DNA of 64,000 nucleotides from Nageia nagi. Lineage: Eukaryota; Pinophyta. The translations under genes were made by a program, and so were the position numbers. Below are positions 13,995 to 26,861 of this stretch, piece after piece; the stretch's first letter is position 1, and each line of letters opens with the position of its first letter. The notes under the pieces were generated by a model. It was not told where the DNA came from and ran no database searches. It worked only from the letters and a program-made list of their open reading frames with translations. The DNA lies in the NCBI GenBank assembly GCA_050084985.1, contig JBITNC010000002.1:23622001-23686000 (forward strand), read 5' to 3'.

Positions 13995-14730
13995 TGTAAG
14001 TGGAACCAGTATTCAATGGGTCATTCCACACATCCAAGAATAAAGGTTATAGTTAGCTGTTGGCTAGATAGGTGATTGATGGGATTCTTTGATAATCTCA
14101 TATAATTAGTTGTTTATTGCAAAGAAATAGTTGATTATGGTACAGAAATATTTGATTATCTCACAGAACAAAAATAGTGAAAGTGTATAGTCAAAAAATA
14201 TTCTAAGTGCTAGATTTTTTTAAAAGTAATTGCAAGGATTCAAAGCTAAGTCCATGTATTTTCAATACAATATTTTAACCACTATACAATCTTACCATTC
14301 ATCAAAACTACCCTTAATCGATAGTACTAATGGTTTGCATGTGGATTATTTATGTGAGATAGTCTACTATTTCTATGCAATAGTGAATGGGCCTACTCGT
14401 AAAACACAATATAGGCTACAGTTAACTCCACCGAAGAATAAAGCAATGAAGAGAATCATAAAAAAACCAAAGAGAAAATATCTTGCATTACTTGGTTAAA
14501 TAAGCAAGGATGAGTAATGTGGATAAATATCCATCATGCAAAGAGAGGTGCTATAAGAGCCATTGATTATGGGTAGGCACAACCAACTAAATCATACCCC
14601 TCAAAATATATCTAACCAAGCTAGGTAATATCTCTCTAGCATAGAAAATAGATAAATGAATTATCCTCACAAGTGGATGAGAAATAAATCAAATAATTAT
14701 ATTAGTTAGCTTAAGATAGCTACTCTAATA
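13995..14730 (-). repeat. 5' LTR of Copia element B, with extra internal segment
   Basis: It matches the left LTR (3848-4205) at both ends, but is about 380 bp longer. The extra sequence lies roughly between 14050 and 14450. Its start on the minus strand has decayed from TGTTAGAG to TATTAGAG. Confidence 0.7.
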
Positions 14731-16429
14731 TAAAACCCTATTTAGGTTCAATATAATTCTCTTAGATTTTCTTAAAATGGAGGTTTCATCTAGGAGAAGA
14801 AATAAGATTCCAATTCTAATTAAGTTAAGGAAGCATTTACAAGTTCAAAGATAGCCAATAATATCCTTAATAATATTTGCACTTTAAAATAGACCTTTCT
14901 AATTCCATCCCCAATCTAACCTCCAAGGTTTCTAAAGTTACCTATGAATTATTGAATATAAATAAAAGAGCATATTATCAACCACAACATCATAGGTAAT
15001 TTTTTCTTCTAGCTTTACCTCATAGAATTATTTGAAAGTATCCATTAAATTCTTGATGCAATAAGAAAGAAAGTAAAAAATGCATAAATTCCCTTGCTAT
15101 AAATATAATCATGCTAGAATCCATTGAACTTGTTCTAGCAATTGACCATGATGGTAAATTATAAAAGCTCACAAATTGTTGGTGGTGGCAATGAAGGAAT
15201 TCTTATTTTTTTTAACTTCATTCTAATTAAACCAATACTTATGCAATTATCATTATTTCTATATAATTCGAATAATAAAATTTTCTTTGACCTTGATTTG
15301 TACAAGAGCAGTAATAAATATTTTAAGGCTAAGTCCTTTCCAAAATGTTTTGCTAAGTGGGAGGATAATGGAATTACAATAATGAATGAGACTCTTCAAA
15401 TCCTTGGAATTATGTAATTCATATAGAATCCACTTACCATAAATAATAGTTCCTTGATAATAGCAATCAACAAGCCTCATGCCTGTAATGTGCTTATGGA
15501 AATAAAAAAATAACATGCAACCCTATGAAAATTTTTTGTTTTAAAGAGAAGTGGTCCATAGAAATTATCTTATAAATATTTCAAGATTCTAATAATAGGA
15601 ATGAGATTATACCAATAAATAAAAACAAAACATGGGCTATCGATATTTTTTTGGAACAAATTTGAAACTTCCTTACTAGAGAAAACTATTTAGTGGTTTA
15701 GTAAGCCCTTTTATTTTTAACTTTTTGCATTTCATAATCTAACCACTATGCAAAAGAATCATAAGAAGAAAATAAAATACATATAAACTTAAAAATTTCT
15801 TCTAGCTAAATTTGATTCCATTGAAAGTGAGTTGGGCAGCTACATAGGGATAAAGAGGATTGTTAATAACAAGGTATATTTTTGCATTGAATATTTAAAC
15901 TTGGTGTCATGTCAAAAGTGTTTAACACCTCTACATCTTGAGTAAAATACTACTCTCTCTTTGGAATAGTGAGAAAAGAATCATAAAAAGTCATTACTAG
16001 TTAAAGATGAGAATGAAGGGAAATTCTATTAGTTGAGCCTTAAAAAACTTTTTATACCAAGGTATATATAGAAGAATTTTTAGGTAAAATTAAGATGGAA
16101 ATAACTCATAAATAATCTTGTTTGATATATCCAATAGATTATGAATCATCTCAATTTAACATTATCATACTAGAAGCATCCTTAAAGATCATATTGATAA
16201 ATATTAAAAAGGCAAGGCGAAACCCTAATTTATGTAACATGGTTAAAATAAAATACCATTCATTACAATCATAGAATTTTCCAAAATAAATTTTAATGAA
16301 TAAATAGTTCTATTTAGATGAATTAGCCCATGCTATTCATTTAAAAATTACCATGATATTAACAAGAAGATACCTCCTATGAATAAAACTAATGTACTTA
16401 GGCTTGTTAATAAGAAGCAAAAGATGTCA
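14731..16429. other. AT-rich stretch without recognisable gene
   Basis: Two overlapping short ORFs on opposite strands near 15.14-15.52 kb show no domain I recognise. The region may include decayed 3' sequence of the LINE fragment that lies just above it, but I cannot show that. Confidence 0.4.
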
Positions 16430-16680
16430 AAGGACATAAATCCAAGAATTTACTAATAATCTTGTAACATATATTAAGGAATGTAATAAATATCCAATTG
16501 TTAATCATCAATACATGAATTGGTTTGAGGATAAATTTAATATTACATTCATGGATTATATTGAAAAATGAACTCATTTTCAAAGATTTTCAATTACCGT
16601 GGAGTAGACTAGGACCATTCCATAATTATTTATAGAATTCATAGATAATTCCATCATGGCCTAGAGCTTTATCTTTGGTC
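16430..16680 (-). pseudogene. LINE reverse transcriptase fragment
   Basis: The minus strand reads KALGHDGIIYEFYK near 16630-16672, matching the plant L1 RT block KAPGPDGF...FYK. Some 130 bases further on, near 16440-16500, it reads NNWIFITFLNICYKIISKFL, matching the next block (D-F-R-P-I-S-L-x-N-x-x-Y-K-I-I-S-K). The order and spacing are right for a LINE ORF2. Stops and lost residues show it is dead. I could not follow the later RT blocks or a poly(A) end. Confidence 0.65.
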
Positions 16681-19099
16681 ATGTATTAAAAAACTTCAAT
16701 AAGATCATCAATAGTCAAATATTTAACATAAATATCTATTTGTGATGAGGATAGTTTTATAATTTTGTTAGTTACAAGAGGCATTGAGCTCCTAAAAGGA
16801 AAAGATAAAATGATAAAGTTGAACACTCCATGTGCACCTAAATCGATTTGAATTAGGTGGTATGATTTAGCTTCTAAAAAAATCCTTTCATACTCTATCT
16901 CAAATCTTAAGAGAATGTAATATGCCTCTTATTTTTACTCCTCTAGCTTTATATATTTCTAGTCATATCCTAAAGTGATGTAGGCCTTAAGAGATTGGCT
17001 AAATGAACAAACTTCAATTTGAACAAAGGTTCTTACTAGCTTAGCTTTATTGTAATGTTGGATTATTTCATACGCTTAGAAACTTCAATACCCATGTAAA
17101 GAAAAAAAAGGTTAATGTAAGAAATAACATTAGTCGATCATTAAAAAAATACAAGGGACTAAATTCTAAATATGATGAATTTGTAGAATAATCACCAACT
17201 ACTTGAGAAGATAAGTATTCAAGTGAAATTGAAATCATAATTGTTAAGGTGGAGGTGGAGTAAAAATAATATAAAAATCATAGAGGTATGATTAAAATAT
17301 AATAAATAGAAGAAACGAAACATGTAGAAAAAAAAAAGGCAAAAATGTTAAAATTAGAGTTCTTATTGCAATCATTTCCTATGGACTAACCTTTAGTTGA
17401 AGTATCAACATTTGTTTTTATTTTTCTTTTATTTTCTTCTTTAATATGAGAGAAAACACTCCCAAAATAAAATTATTCTTCCTTTATTGCTTCTTATTAC
17501 CCTTATTATAGTGTTTTTCTCATGCTATTTTTTTTTCTATCTTTGCAACTTGTTCAAAACTTTTCTTTTAGGTCACTAAACCTTTCAAATGGATTTTGTT
17601 TATTTGTATTTATGGTACCTACTAACTAGCATTGGTTTTCTTTTGGAAAAAATCATTCCTAATTTCTTCATTGTCAATTTCAATAATCAAGGATACATCC
17701 TCTTTAGTTAATATTTTCCTTTTTGATCCTTTCAAATATTTCAAACCATTAAATAAACAATATTCAAGGATACATCTTTTTTAGTTAATATATATTTAAA
17801 ATATAAAAGAAAAATCTTCAAAAGAAACTCAAAATATTTCAACATTCTATTTTTTTTTAGTTCTTTATGCTATCTTCTAGTATTTTTCCAACTAAATTAT
17901 GTTTAATTACTTCAAAATCTAGTTCACTAAGAAAAATAGTAAGATTTTCACAACTATAAATCTTGTTTCTTTTCATATTACTACAATTTTGATGGATAAA
18001 TTTATATGATGACCACAACATCTTTATGAGAATTACTTAAAATTACCAGTATACATATTAATACCAAATGAACCCATTTTATTTATACTTCTTTAATTTA
18101 TCATATCTGTTCTCTCAAAATCATCCCCAATACTATAAATTATCCCTTGATCTAATCCCAAAATCATCCCCAATACTATAAATTATCCCTTGATCTAATC
18201 CCTATTGAGACTCAATTATATAAACTTGAATACCCCTTATCCATTCTAGTTTTTAGTCATTTCAAAGTTAAGACTTGAATTTAAGGAAATGCACAATGTT
18301 CCTTACACTTATGAATACACTCTAGTACAGATGTTGATATCATTTTACTTTATTACAATATTACATGAAGGATATGATATGCATTTTAGCAATTGTACCA
18401 GATTTTGTCATTATTTATATCAACGTTTACTCTCTTTATTGGTTGATGGGATACATTAATGCCATTCTACTTCCAATCAATTCTACGTATAGATTATTTT
18501 AACTCTTTCATTATTTATTCAATACCTATTTTACTTAATTATTATCTTTGATTAGTCATCATTAATCAAAATTTATTTAATTTCAGTTTTTGGGTCGCTT
18601 CCTCTCCTATTTGAAGGTAAATTTGAATAAATATTTTAAATGATATTTAAATCTATGATTTCATTTATGTTTTTGTTTTAGTTTTTAAAAATTCTCCTAC
18701 TGATATATCTTTGAATTATTCAATATAAATGGAAAGGAATATAAGCATAAAATTTATTTAAGAGTTTATTATATAATAATCCCTTCTGTCATTACATTAA
18801 CATTTTTTTAAAAGTTTTTGCTTGGATTTAATTTAAATTCATTTCCTTTCGTGATTTCTTTTAAATTGTATTGAGAGATGTTACCAAATTGTAGGAAATT
18901 CGATTCTATATGTAAAAAAAATATAGACTCAAGATGATATCAAGATCAAAACTTATAACCTTTGCAAGGTACATCATAAGGAAAGGAAGATCCACTTTAG
19001 GATATACCACATTTCTATGAAAGTCTCCAATTTCATAGAGATCCAAAAGGTAGAAAATAGTGTCAGATTCACCAACCAAGGCAGAATATGTTGAAGCAT
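16681..19099. other. AT-rich stretch with small tandem duplications
   Basis: No gene seen. A 43-bp unit is duplicated in tandem at about 18118-18203 (TCATCCCCAATACTATAAAT is the recognisable core). A diverged 27-base piece (CAAGGATACATC...) occurs twice near 17689 and 17764. Confidence 0.5.
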
Positions 19100-19257
19100 T
19101 AGAAATGTGAATTGGTTTACAATGGTACACTTCAACTGATACATTATCCTATATAAGATCAAGTTGTTGTTATCTTCACTAAGCCTCTTAGTAATGTGAA
19201 GTTTGAATAGTTTAGATACATGTTAGGCCTCAATCTCTTTCTAAAGGTGGAGGAAGT
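19100..19257 (+). pseudogene. Copia RNase H tail and polypurine tract
   Basis: In one plus-strand frame the sequence reads VYNGTLQLIHYPI, then a stop, then DQVVVIFTKPLSNVKFE, then a stop, then FRYMLGL. This is the C-terminal end of a Copia polyprotein (usual form NGTLQL.YVPT.DQVADIFTKPL...F...LGV). A purine tract AAAGGTGGAGGAAG (19242-19255) follows, as expected just before a 3' LTR. The upstream pol sequence is not recognisable. A possible 3' LTR would begin near 19258; a TATA-like CTATAAAAAG near 19675 fits an LTR promoter, but no partner LTR is visible. Confidence 0.65.
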
Positions 19258-22200
19258 ATATGTACATAGAGATTAATACATTTTTATAAAACCACCTTGT
19301 GGGCATGATATGTTTTAGTTAGTCTTATTCTTTCCTCTTCATGAAAACCCCTTATGGGCTTGGGAGGATAAGGGTTGTACTTGTTTTAGAAAATTAGAAC
19401 CTATGAAAACATGAAAGAGCATGGGGGACAATCAAATGATATATGGAGACCTAGCAGAATTATAACTGCATCTTTAATATTTTTCAATAAAGTGGGAGTT
19501 TTCCTCTGAGCACTCTAGTTTCTCCTTTCTAACGTGAAAATAAGGCTATTCTTCCCTTATTCATTAAGGAGGGAATTGAAAGTAATTATGTCTTTATATT
19601 AATGAATAGTGTTGTTTTGGAAAATTTAATTATCCCACATGCATTGATGTAACATGAACACTCCTCTCCTGGTACTATAAAAAGGAAGTAATGGGTAAAG
19701 AAAAATGTTGTTATCTTTTCCTCTTTCCTTCCATATTTATTTTTATACTCTTCTTATAATCTATATGCATGTGATTTATTATTTCTTTCATTACTCCATG
19801 TTAAAATTGAAGTCACCACACTTAAATGTTACACAATTCAAATACACACTTGAAATTCTAAGGTTACTATATCGAGGAACAAATGAGAAGTATAAAAAAT
19901 CAAGTTCAATGCCAACCTTTATTATATTTATAGATAATTTTTTGAACTAAAAAATTTATAATTTAATATTAAAAAATGCTTCTTGGAATATGCATGAATA
20001 GTACCTTGATGTCTTAGAACTCATATGATACCTCTATAGGATATGAAGATAGCCAATACCATCTAGAGAATAATACATAAATGATTTTTAATGATATAAA
20101 TATTTTTCTCTAAATTGTAATGAAGATTGATCTAAAATATCTCATCTTTCATTTTAGAAGTGTGGATTTGTTTTTGTTTCCACAAGCCAAGTGTCATTTC
20201 ATATTACTCAATTTTAGTCCTCATCTCAAAGAACATGAAATATTATGAATTCACAAGTTATTCAATCATTTAGACCTTACCTTTGGTGTCACATGCCTAT
20301 TTCACTCATTCTTTGATTTGACTAATAGTGGGTATAGAACCAATTATTTTTCCAATCAAGGTAGTTTTTGTGTTTTTTTTTTTAATTCCTTCACATTAAT
20401 TATTTATTTTGGGACTATGATTATTGACATTTCCTATTTCCTTTTCAAAAGAAGCCTTTTGTATTTATGTGTTTCTTTGTCCTTCTCTTTGTCTTTTATT
20501 AGAATAGAAAGTTTCGGGGCTTTTCTTCAAAATTTCTTTACTTTCCTTTATTTTATATTAGATAAAAGGAATAATAGATAAAAGGAATAATGAAGATTTT
20601 CTTGAAGTTCTTTATTTTACCTATCAGTTCATTGAAGCATTCATTTTTAATGGTCATTTCTATGAGTGTTATTTTATAATGTGAAACAATGTCCTTGTAG
20701 AATTTACATTTCTTAAATATTAGTTGGATATAACTTTTTATTTAATTGAAATCAAAAGCAAAAAAAATAAAATAATATTAGTGAATGAAAAAACTCCTTT
20801 CAAGACTAAGATGGCTCGAGAAGGTATAGCTCAAATGGTGTCTATTCCTTCAAAGATTTAGATGAGAATCCTTCTTTGAAGCATTCTTGACATTTCTTAA
20901 ACTAGCTTAAAGGAAACTTATATTAAAAAAGAAATTGATTACATTGTTATAGAGTAGAATAGGTATTTTTATGATGATGATATATATGTTTTTATCACGA
21001 TGAATAAGAAAAAATATATTTTAATTGTTATTGTAAACCAACTCCAAACATTTGATTTAGTAAAACAATCAATATATTTTATGTATGAAATATTAATTAT
21101 ATAAATAATTTTTAATTACCACCTTTTTATTTATTTTATGGAAAAATATTTTCTTATACTTACTATTTAGAACTAAACTTATATAATATCTTCTCCACAA
21201 AGAAAATTGACCATATGATAATCGAATTTGTTGGATTACATAATTCTTATAAAAATATATAAAAATAATTTTATGCAAATATTCATCAAGAAAGAATTAG
21301 AAAATTAAGAAGTATTGAGTTATGTTAGATATTTTTATATTATTTATATCAAAATATTAATTATTAAAATTGCATGAGATGTGTTCCTTCTTAACATGAA
21401 GTTATGATTACATTTAGTAAATCTAAAACCTATAATATTTGAATGATATAAAATTATTTTTTATGCATTAAAAAATCATTGATAATAATTATCTAAAAGT
21501 AATATTTAAATATAATTATTTAATAAAAAATAATGAATATATTTTAATTTCTAAAATTATGGTGTATTCAATAGTAGCAAAGTTATAATCTATTTAATTT
21601 GATTTGAATTTAGTTTATTTTTATTTTGTTACTGGACTTGTTATGAGTACTTTGAGATATTTTATGAATGAATTAAATTACTTTATACTGATGAAAAATT
21701 TTCATATTTACTTGCAGGAAATAAGATATTTGACGATGAGTTTTTTGAACTTTTGAGAGATAACAACATTTTCAAATAATAAAATTTCAGTTTGATTTTT
21801 TATTATATGGATTGAAAAGTTAATTCTGATTTTTATTTTGCAATTTTAATAGATATTTACAACTATTACTATTTAAAAAGTATTTAATGATGTTATTTTT
21901 TAATTAAAATTGGTATAATATACTTAAAAATTCATTCTATATTATTCAATTAAACATTGTACAAATATCATATGTATGAGATCTTTTTTGTTGTTTAACT
22001 TGATATGCTATCTATAGGATCTTTTGTATTTGTTAAAACTTTAAAGACTTTTTTTTTTATAATTTTAAATACATGATTTTTATTAAATATAATTTGTTTT
22101 AGATGTTTTTTTCAAAAAATATATTTTATGGTAAAAAGATGTAGCTTTGCCTCTACCTATTATTAAATTGCTTTTCTGTTTGATGTAATCTTTTGCATAA

Positions 22201-22585
22201 TTATGTTTATTCCCTTTATTCTATTGCTAACTTTATGATTACTTGATTTTAGAAGTTGTTTTGAAAAATCATTTATTTTTATCTGTATAAAAATTATAAT
22301 ATTTTTTTGAAAATTAATCAATTTTATTTGTTCTTAGTGATTAAGTAGTTGAAAAGAAAATAATTATTTTCTCCATTATATAAAATATATTATATCATTT
22401 AAATAAATTTTTTAAATTAAATGTTAATTATTTCAAATTGAAAATTGTTATATCATCTTGAATTTTATGAGAAGTTTCTATTTAATTATATTTATATTTT
22501 GGCATCATTGAGCTTATGATTATAAAATACTGTAGCTTTATTATGTTGGTGCTTGAAGTTTTAACCATTGATCTGGGTTATTTTT
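19258..22585. other. AT-rich stretch; possible decayed LTR then nothing recognisable
   Basis: The first several hundred bases may be the 3' LTR belonging to the Copia tail just upstream. Beyond about 20 kb there are only short ORFs and T- and A-runs. I see no domain or RNA gene. Confidence 0.4.
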
Positions 22586-24187
22586 TTAAGGATTTAACAT
22601 TACATATATTTTATTATTATCAGTGGAATAAATGATAATTGAAGTACGAATTTGTTGTACTTGGCAATTGAATTGAGTTTGAACCATAGCACAAAAAGAA
22701 ATTAATATATGATAAGTTTCAGACTTATGGCGCATCAAGTAAACCCATAAACAATGAGAATGATCATTGATAACATTAAGAAAATAATGTGCACCGGTGT
22801 TGTTGGGAGCAGAATGTTTCCCCCAAATGTCACAATGAAGAAGAGTAAAAGGACGTAGACTTTTATTATTACTCAACGAAAAAGGTAAACATGATTGTTT
22901 TGCTAAATGACAAGCATCATAATGGAGATCCATAACATGAAAGTTGTGAGAAAATGCAGAAACAACAGTTGACAGATGATGATTGGATGGATGACCGAGG
23001 CATTGATGCCATAGATGGAAAGAAGAGTCGCGAGTAGCTGGAAACGTTGTGGTATTAGTGGAAGGAGAATGAAAATAGTAGAGGCCATCGTGCGCATCTC
23101 CCCAACTCCAGTCAGCCTCCTCGTCGACAGGTCCTGAAAAACATAAAAGGAAGGAAAGAAAGTGACAGCATAATTCATGGAATGAGTTATTTTGCTTACA
23201 GATAACAAATTAAAATGAAAAGATGGGACATGTAGTACGTTAGATACAGAGATACGAGAAGTAATAGAAGTGGTGCCTTGGTGCGTTATAGGAAGGGTAT
23301 TACCGTTGGGAAGCTGTACTAGTCTAGAGTGAGGGGTGGGAGCGGGGTTTTGTAATGATGCGAGAGAGGGTGTCATGTGGTCGGAGGCACCACTATCTAT
23401 TATTCATGAATCAGAAGCTAAAGGGAGGTTGAGTGACAAGTTACGTTACTTGCTAGATTGACAGTGTAGGTGGAGTGCTCAACACGAAGCAAAGATAGAA
23501 GTTAATGGTACTCCTCCACAGTGAGAGATGGCAATGGAGGTGTACTTGTAGGTGACAAGGCAGACACCTGAGGAGGGCTAGCATTGGCTTGTGGCTGACC
23601 TAATGCTCCTCAACGATTTTGGAGTTGATATCCCGGTGGATAACCATGTAAGGGCCAGCATGTATCTTCGGTGTGACCATAAACATTACAATGGTCACAG
23701 TAGGGTCTGTTACGACCACGCCCAGCAGGTTGAGTTCCATTGTTTCCTTTGTGCCTTGTTGAATGGTAACAAGGGCTCGCTTGAGGTGAAAGATCCGTGG
23801 AGCATTGCTATGAGAAAATCATTCTTCAAGTTCAGTCCACACTGATTGAGTTGTGTCAGCATAAATGACACTATCGGTTCTGATAAGAACGTTGAGAATC
23901 CATGATAAAACCATGAAATTACATCTCTCCCGAGCTTGGACATCAGAAGGAGGAGAGCTGGGTTTGAACAAAGTGCCATCAACAAAACCCATTTTGTTCT
24001 TAGCATACAAAGCCATCCGGATGGTTCGACCCCAAGTGGAATAATTGTCGCCATTGAGGGGAGTAGAAACCAGAATCATTCTTGGGTTGTCAGAGTGATG
24101 GAGGTAATACAGTGAGGAAGAATCATTATTGGTAGAAGCAGTAGGAGACTGTGAAGCATTGGTGGTGGAGGATGAATTTGTTGCCAT
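22586..24187 (-). pseudogene. Copia C gag-protease-integrase (partial)
   Basis: The start is ATG at 24187 (MATNSSSTTNASQS). Gag contains YLHHSDNPRMILVSTPLNG and NYSTWGRTIRMAL, typical of the Retrotran_gag_3/UBN2-type Copia gag. The zinc knuckle near 23650-23700 reads CDHCNVYGHTEDTC and is intact (CX2CX4HX4C). The protease core near 23390 reads DSGASDHMT, intact, and leads into the LLSVSKI block. Integrase keeps an H and C pattern (LHYDACHLAKQS) and the first catalytic region (LLHCDIWG), then ends. Stops and frameshifts between these pieces break it into several open stretches (24202-23819, 24054-23710, 23376-22903, 22933-22586), but its domain residues are far better kept than in A, B or E. 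Confidence 0.82.
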
Positions 24188-24240
24188 GATAGATCTAGTC
24201 AAATAAATGGAATGTTTGCCCAGGAAGCATGGTAAAGTTC

Positions 24241-24248
24241 TGATACCA
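24241..24248 (-). other. Primer-binding site of element C
   Basis: The minus strand reads TGGTATCAGAACTTTACC immediately after the LTR end ACTTTACA. It is the initiator Met-tRNA type primer site, with bases after the first ten departing from the usual form. Confidence 0.8.
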
Positions 24249-24468
24249 TGTAAAGTTTTGAAAACTTAATGCATTCTATTAACAAGGAAATGAATATACA
24301 AACAAGGTTACAATGAATCGCATCCCTGATTGATAGGGATGAATAAAGAAACAGCTACGGTGAGACAGATCCCTGATTTATAGGTACAAATAAAGGAAAC
24401 AATGTAATGAAAATAGAAGAAACTCATATTACTCTGCTTCCTTTCTAACGAGATTTCCCAAACTAACA
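24249..24468 (-). repeat. 5' LTR of Copia element C
   Basis: 220 bp. On the minus strand it begins TGTTAGTTTGGGAAATC and ends AAAACTTTACA, flush with the primer site. No second copy was found in the window, so the boundaries rest on TG/CA ends and the primer site. Confidence 0.7.
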
Positions 24469-25433
24469 TAGCAGGGGTAGTTCTTCCTGTTAAGAAGAAT
24501 CAAGCTGCAGTGATAGACCCCATTCTGCCAGGAGTCACCCATGAGACTCTAAAGTAAGAAGACGTCCCATAGAGAGAGACTGTAAGAACAATGTAGAAAG
24601 AGATGAGAGCTCAACTTTTTTGACTATTCAGAATACACATTTGAGAGAACCTTGCTACCCATATTTCTTTCACTACTCTTCATTGGTTTACCAAGAGTCA
24701 TCTATGAAACGATTGTGAGGAGTAAATTGTATCATTCTTGGTAGGATTTGAACATGAGACACTTTGTGAAACAGAGTCACAAAGTGATGGACTCAACCAA
24801 TAAACTGTGAGATTTGAGTTCCATTGACCTATTTTTTATCACTTATTGACATTAAAATATATTTCTGTTTCTATTTATTTCTACTTTTTCTTTAGAGTGA
24901 CCATATTATATTTTCAAGCGTGTCATCTTCGTTTAGTGTGTAGATAGATAAAAATGTCTCATATCTTTAGCTTCCTTGGAGAGATATGCTTGTAAGGGGG
25001 AGTTCTTTCCATTTTTAAACCTGCCTTCCAGCCTCTACTATCCAAGACCAGTAGGCTTCTACCTTTTCCCCCCATTCCACGGCAAGACGTTGGTGCAAAT
25101 TGGACAATAAGTTTTGTGGATGAAAGAGATTCTCCGTAAATATATGGTTTATGCGAAGAAATCAACATTGGTCCCATTCCCAATTTTCTATTTGATAAAA
25201 TGAAGAACAAATTTCCAAGCCTTCCCCAAGCTGTTCTAGATCAATGTGCCTGAAGGTGTATCAAATGAACCGAAGATTCATTCAGCTTCTTTACTTTCAA
25301 GATATTAAGGCCTTACCCACAGAGAATAATAGTTGAAGTATATTCTCCAGATTTCCTTGCCCAACAATATTTTTTTCATGGTTTGGGGACTTCTTTTGCT
25401 TAGGGTCTTTGTAGCCTTTCTTGTTAAAAATAT
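24469..25433. other. Moderately GC-richer stretch, no gene recognised
   Basis: Around 24960-25420 the base composition is less AT-rich than the surroundings, and broken ORFs occur on both strands. This hints at former coding sequence, but no motif is identifiable. A GGATTTGAACATGAG segment near 24750 resembles a tRNA T-arm, but no tRNA fold surrounds it. Confidence 0.35.
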
Positions 25434-25560
25434 TGTTAGAAATATGTATTGTGTAGTATAATGTGAGTTTTCAGTGTGTTTTATAACAATTTGGTTAAAT
25501 TGTTATCTATTTTTTATTTTATATTTTTTTATTTATATGAAATAATACAATATGATTATA
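25434..25560 (+). repeat. LTR-like repeat D1
   Basis: It begins TGTTAGAAATATG and matches D2 (from 28276) over about 125 bp, including a palindromic TAACAATTTGGTTAAATTGTTA core and a TATATGAAATAATACAAT segment. The match fades after about 25560. It is probably the start of a decayed LTR, or one of two related solo LTRs. Confidence 0.5.
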
Positions 25561-25689
25561 CTAAATAATACAACTCGTCGAAAATCCATTCCTTGCTGTC
25601 GATAACTTCTGAAAGTGTTTTTCTAACCCAGTTTTTATGAATATACATAATTTGTTGGATTAAGTTAAAAATAAAAAAAATAGAAATCT

Positions 25690-26205
25690 AAGAGACAATG
25701 TGAGACGGTGAGACCTACTGTTATTGATAGAGCACGTTGTACAAATACTGACAAAAGTATTCACCATGGAATTCTGCGTCTGAGTTGCTTGTAATTTTGT
25801 TATGCGTCTTTTGATCTGCGCGTATTGTGCTGCTGTGTGACTTTTTTGGGCGGAGTTTGTTAGTTCTCATAGCACAGGACGCTCATTGGTCAAACATGTT
25901 GCATGACGTGCTTGTCAAAGGAGTAGACGTCAGTGAAGTTTTAGGAGACTTAGAGGAGATATTCATCTGGGCAATACAATCTCCCTTAGACCTGATGGAT
26001 AGCACCCAAAGGTTGTGTTGTATTCATGAGATCGAGAAGGAAATCGCTATCCTGCCATTGGTGAAGTTGTTTGCAGAGATAGAAACATCCTACAACTATA
26101 GAACGACGTGCAAGTGTAGTAGTTTGAGGGAGAAATCTCAGAGCATGATAATTATAAAGTATTTGTTTATGCATACTCTTATGCAATGGAAAATAAAATA
26201 GATGA
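25690..26205 (+). other. Gene-like segment of unknown origin with 124-codon ORF
   Basis: An open frame at 25827-26201 encodes 124 residues. Here the DNA contains many CG dinucleotides and is clearly less AT-rich than the region around it. The protein is rich in D/E and L and contains LEEIFIWAIQSPLDLMD and EIEKEIAILPLVKLFAEIE. I recognise no family. It has no credible promoter or polyadenylation context and lies inside the D repeats. It could be a captured or decayed exon, or a chance ORF. Confidence 0.3.
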
Positions 26206-26861
26206 AATTCATGGAGAGGAATATGAGTTTGATGCTGTTGTGTGGTGGGTAAAATTGTAAGAGAAATACATGACTAAAGATTATAAGATTGACTTCTATT
26301 TTGTCTACTATATCTAACACTCCATTCAATAGTTCAAGGATGAAATTGATGGATACTTGATGGTTATAATTGACAAAGATAAAGAACAATGTTTCTTTCC
26401 AGAACAGATCTTCCATATGAGGATGTTGAGGAAGAACTTATTAAATTATGAATGCTAAAAAAAAATGTTAATAAGTATGAATAGATATTTTTTATTCCCA
26501 TTCATATATGGATTGCAGATTCTCAAGAATTTGATGGTCATTTGTGATTGATGTGTTATCCCCAATATCCTTTGCAGTTTTGATATGTGTTATTTGGATA
26601 GATGTGTTTGTTTCTATCCTTTCTTGGTTTGGACAATGCCTAGACATTGTTATAGAAGTTGCATTTCAAGGATAGAAGTTTCCGAAATTTTGTTTGTTGT
26701 ATGTGATAGTAGATTCCCACAAAGTACCACATATGAAGAATAAGGATGGCAAGTTCCCAAACATTACCTACTCAAATTTTAGTGAGCCCATTGTTGTTGA
26801 AAATAGTTTGATTATTAGTAAGCCCATTACCACTAAGAAACAATAATGTATGACATGGAAT

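Larger units (their letters stand above)
3848..14730 (-). mobile_element. Old Ty1/Copia LTR retrotransposon 'B' (interrupted)
   Basis: A minus-strand Copia element. Its LTRs are at 3848-4205 (3' LTR) and 13995-14730 (5' LTR), both bounded TG/CA-like. A primer site complementary to initiator Met-tRNA lies next to the 5' LTR. Gag, protease, integrase, RT and RNase H remnants follow in Copia order, running from high to low coordinates. The RT is split at 5320/10137 by element A. The outer flanks are GAAAA (3843-3847) and TAAAA (14731-14735), a possible one-mismatch target duplication. All coding domains carry stops or lost catalytic residues, so the element is dead. The LTRs are clearly diverged, so the insertion is old and predates A. 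Confidence 0.8.
22586..24468 (-). mobile_element. Truncated Ty1/Copia element 'C' (5' half)
   Basis: A minus-strand Copia element. It has a 220-bp 5' LTR (24249-24468), a primer site (24241-24248 and on), gag, zinc knuckle, protease, GAG-pre-integrase domain and the first part of integrase. Coding resemblance ends within integrase near 22650, after the VQTQFNCQVQQIRT segment that normally precedes the second catalytic Asp. Below that the sequence is plain AT-rich DNA. No RT, RNase H or 3' LTR is present in the window, so the element was truncated by deletion or by incomplete insertion. Confidence 0.82.

Noticed and set aside
14050-14450. MITE insertion in the right LTR of B
   Set aside because: No terminal inverted repeats or TA/TAA-type duplication could be seen at the edges.
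15142-15516. Overlapping ORFs on both strands near 15.1-15.5 kb
   Set aside because: No domain on either strand. Mutual overlap suggests chance openness in AT-rich DNA.
24730-24830. tRNA-like GGATTTGAACATGAG segment
   Set aside because: No acceptor stem, anticodon arm or D-arm can be placed around it. It is at most a tRNA-derived repeat relic.
25827-26201. 124-codon ORF considered as a host gene
   Set aside because: No family recognised, and no promoter or polyadenylation context. It is kept only as a low-confidence gene-like segment.
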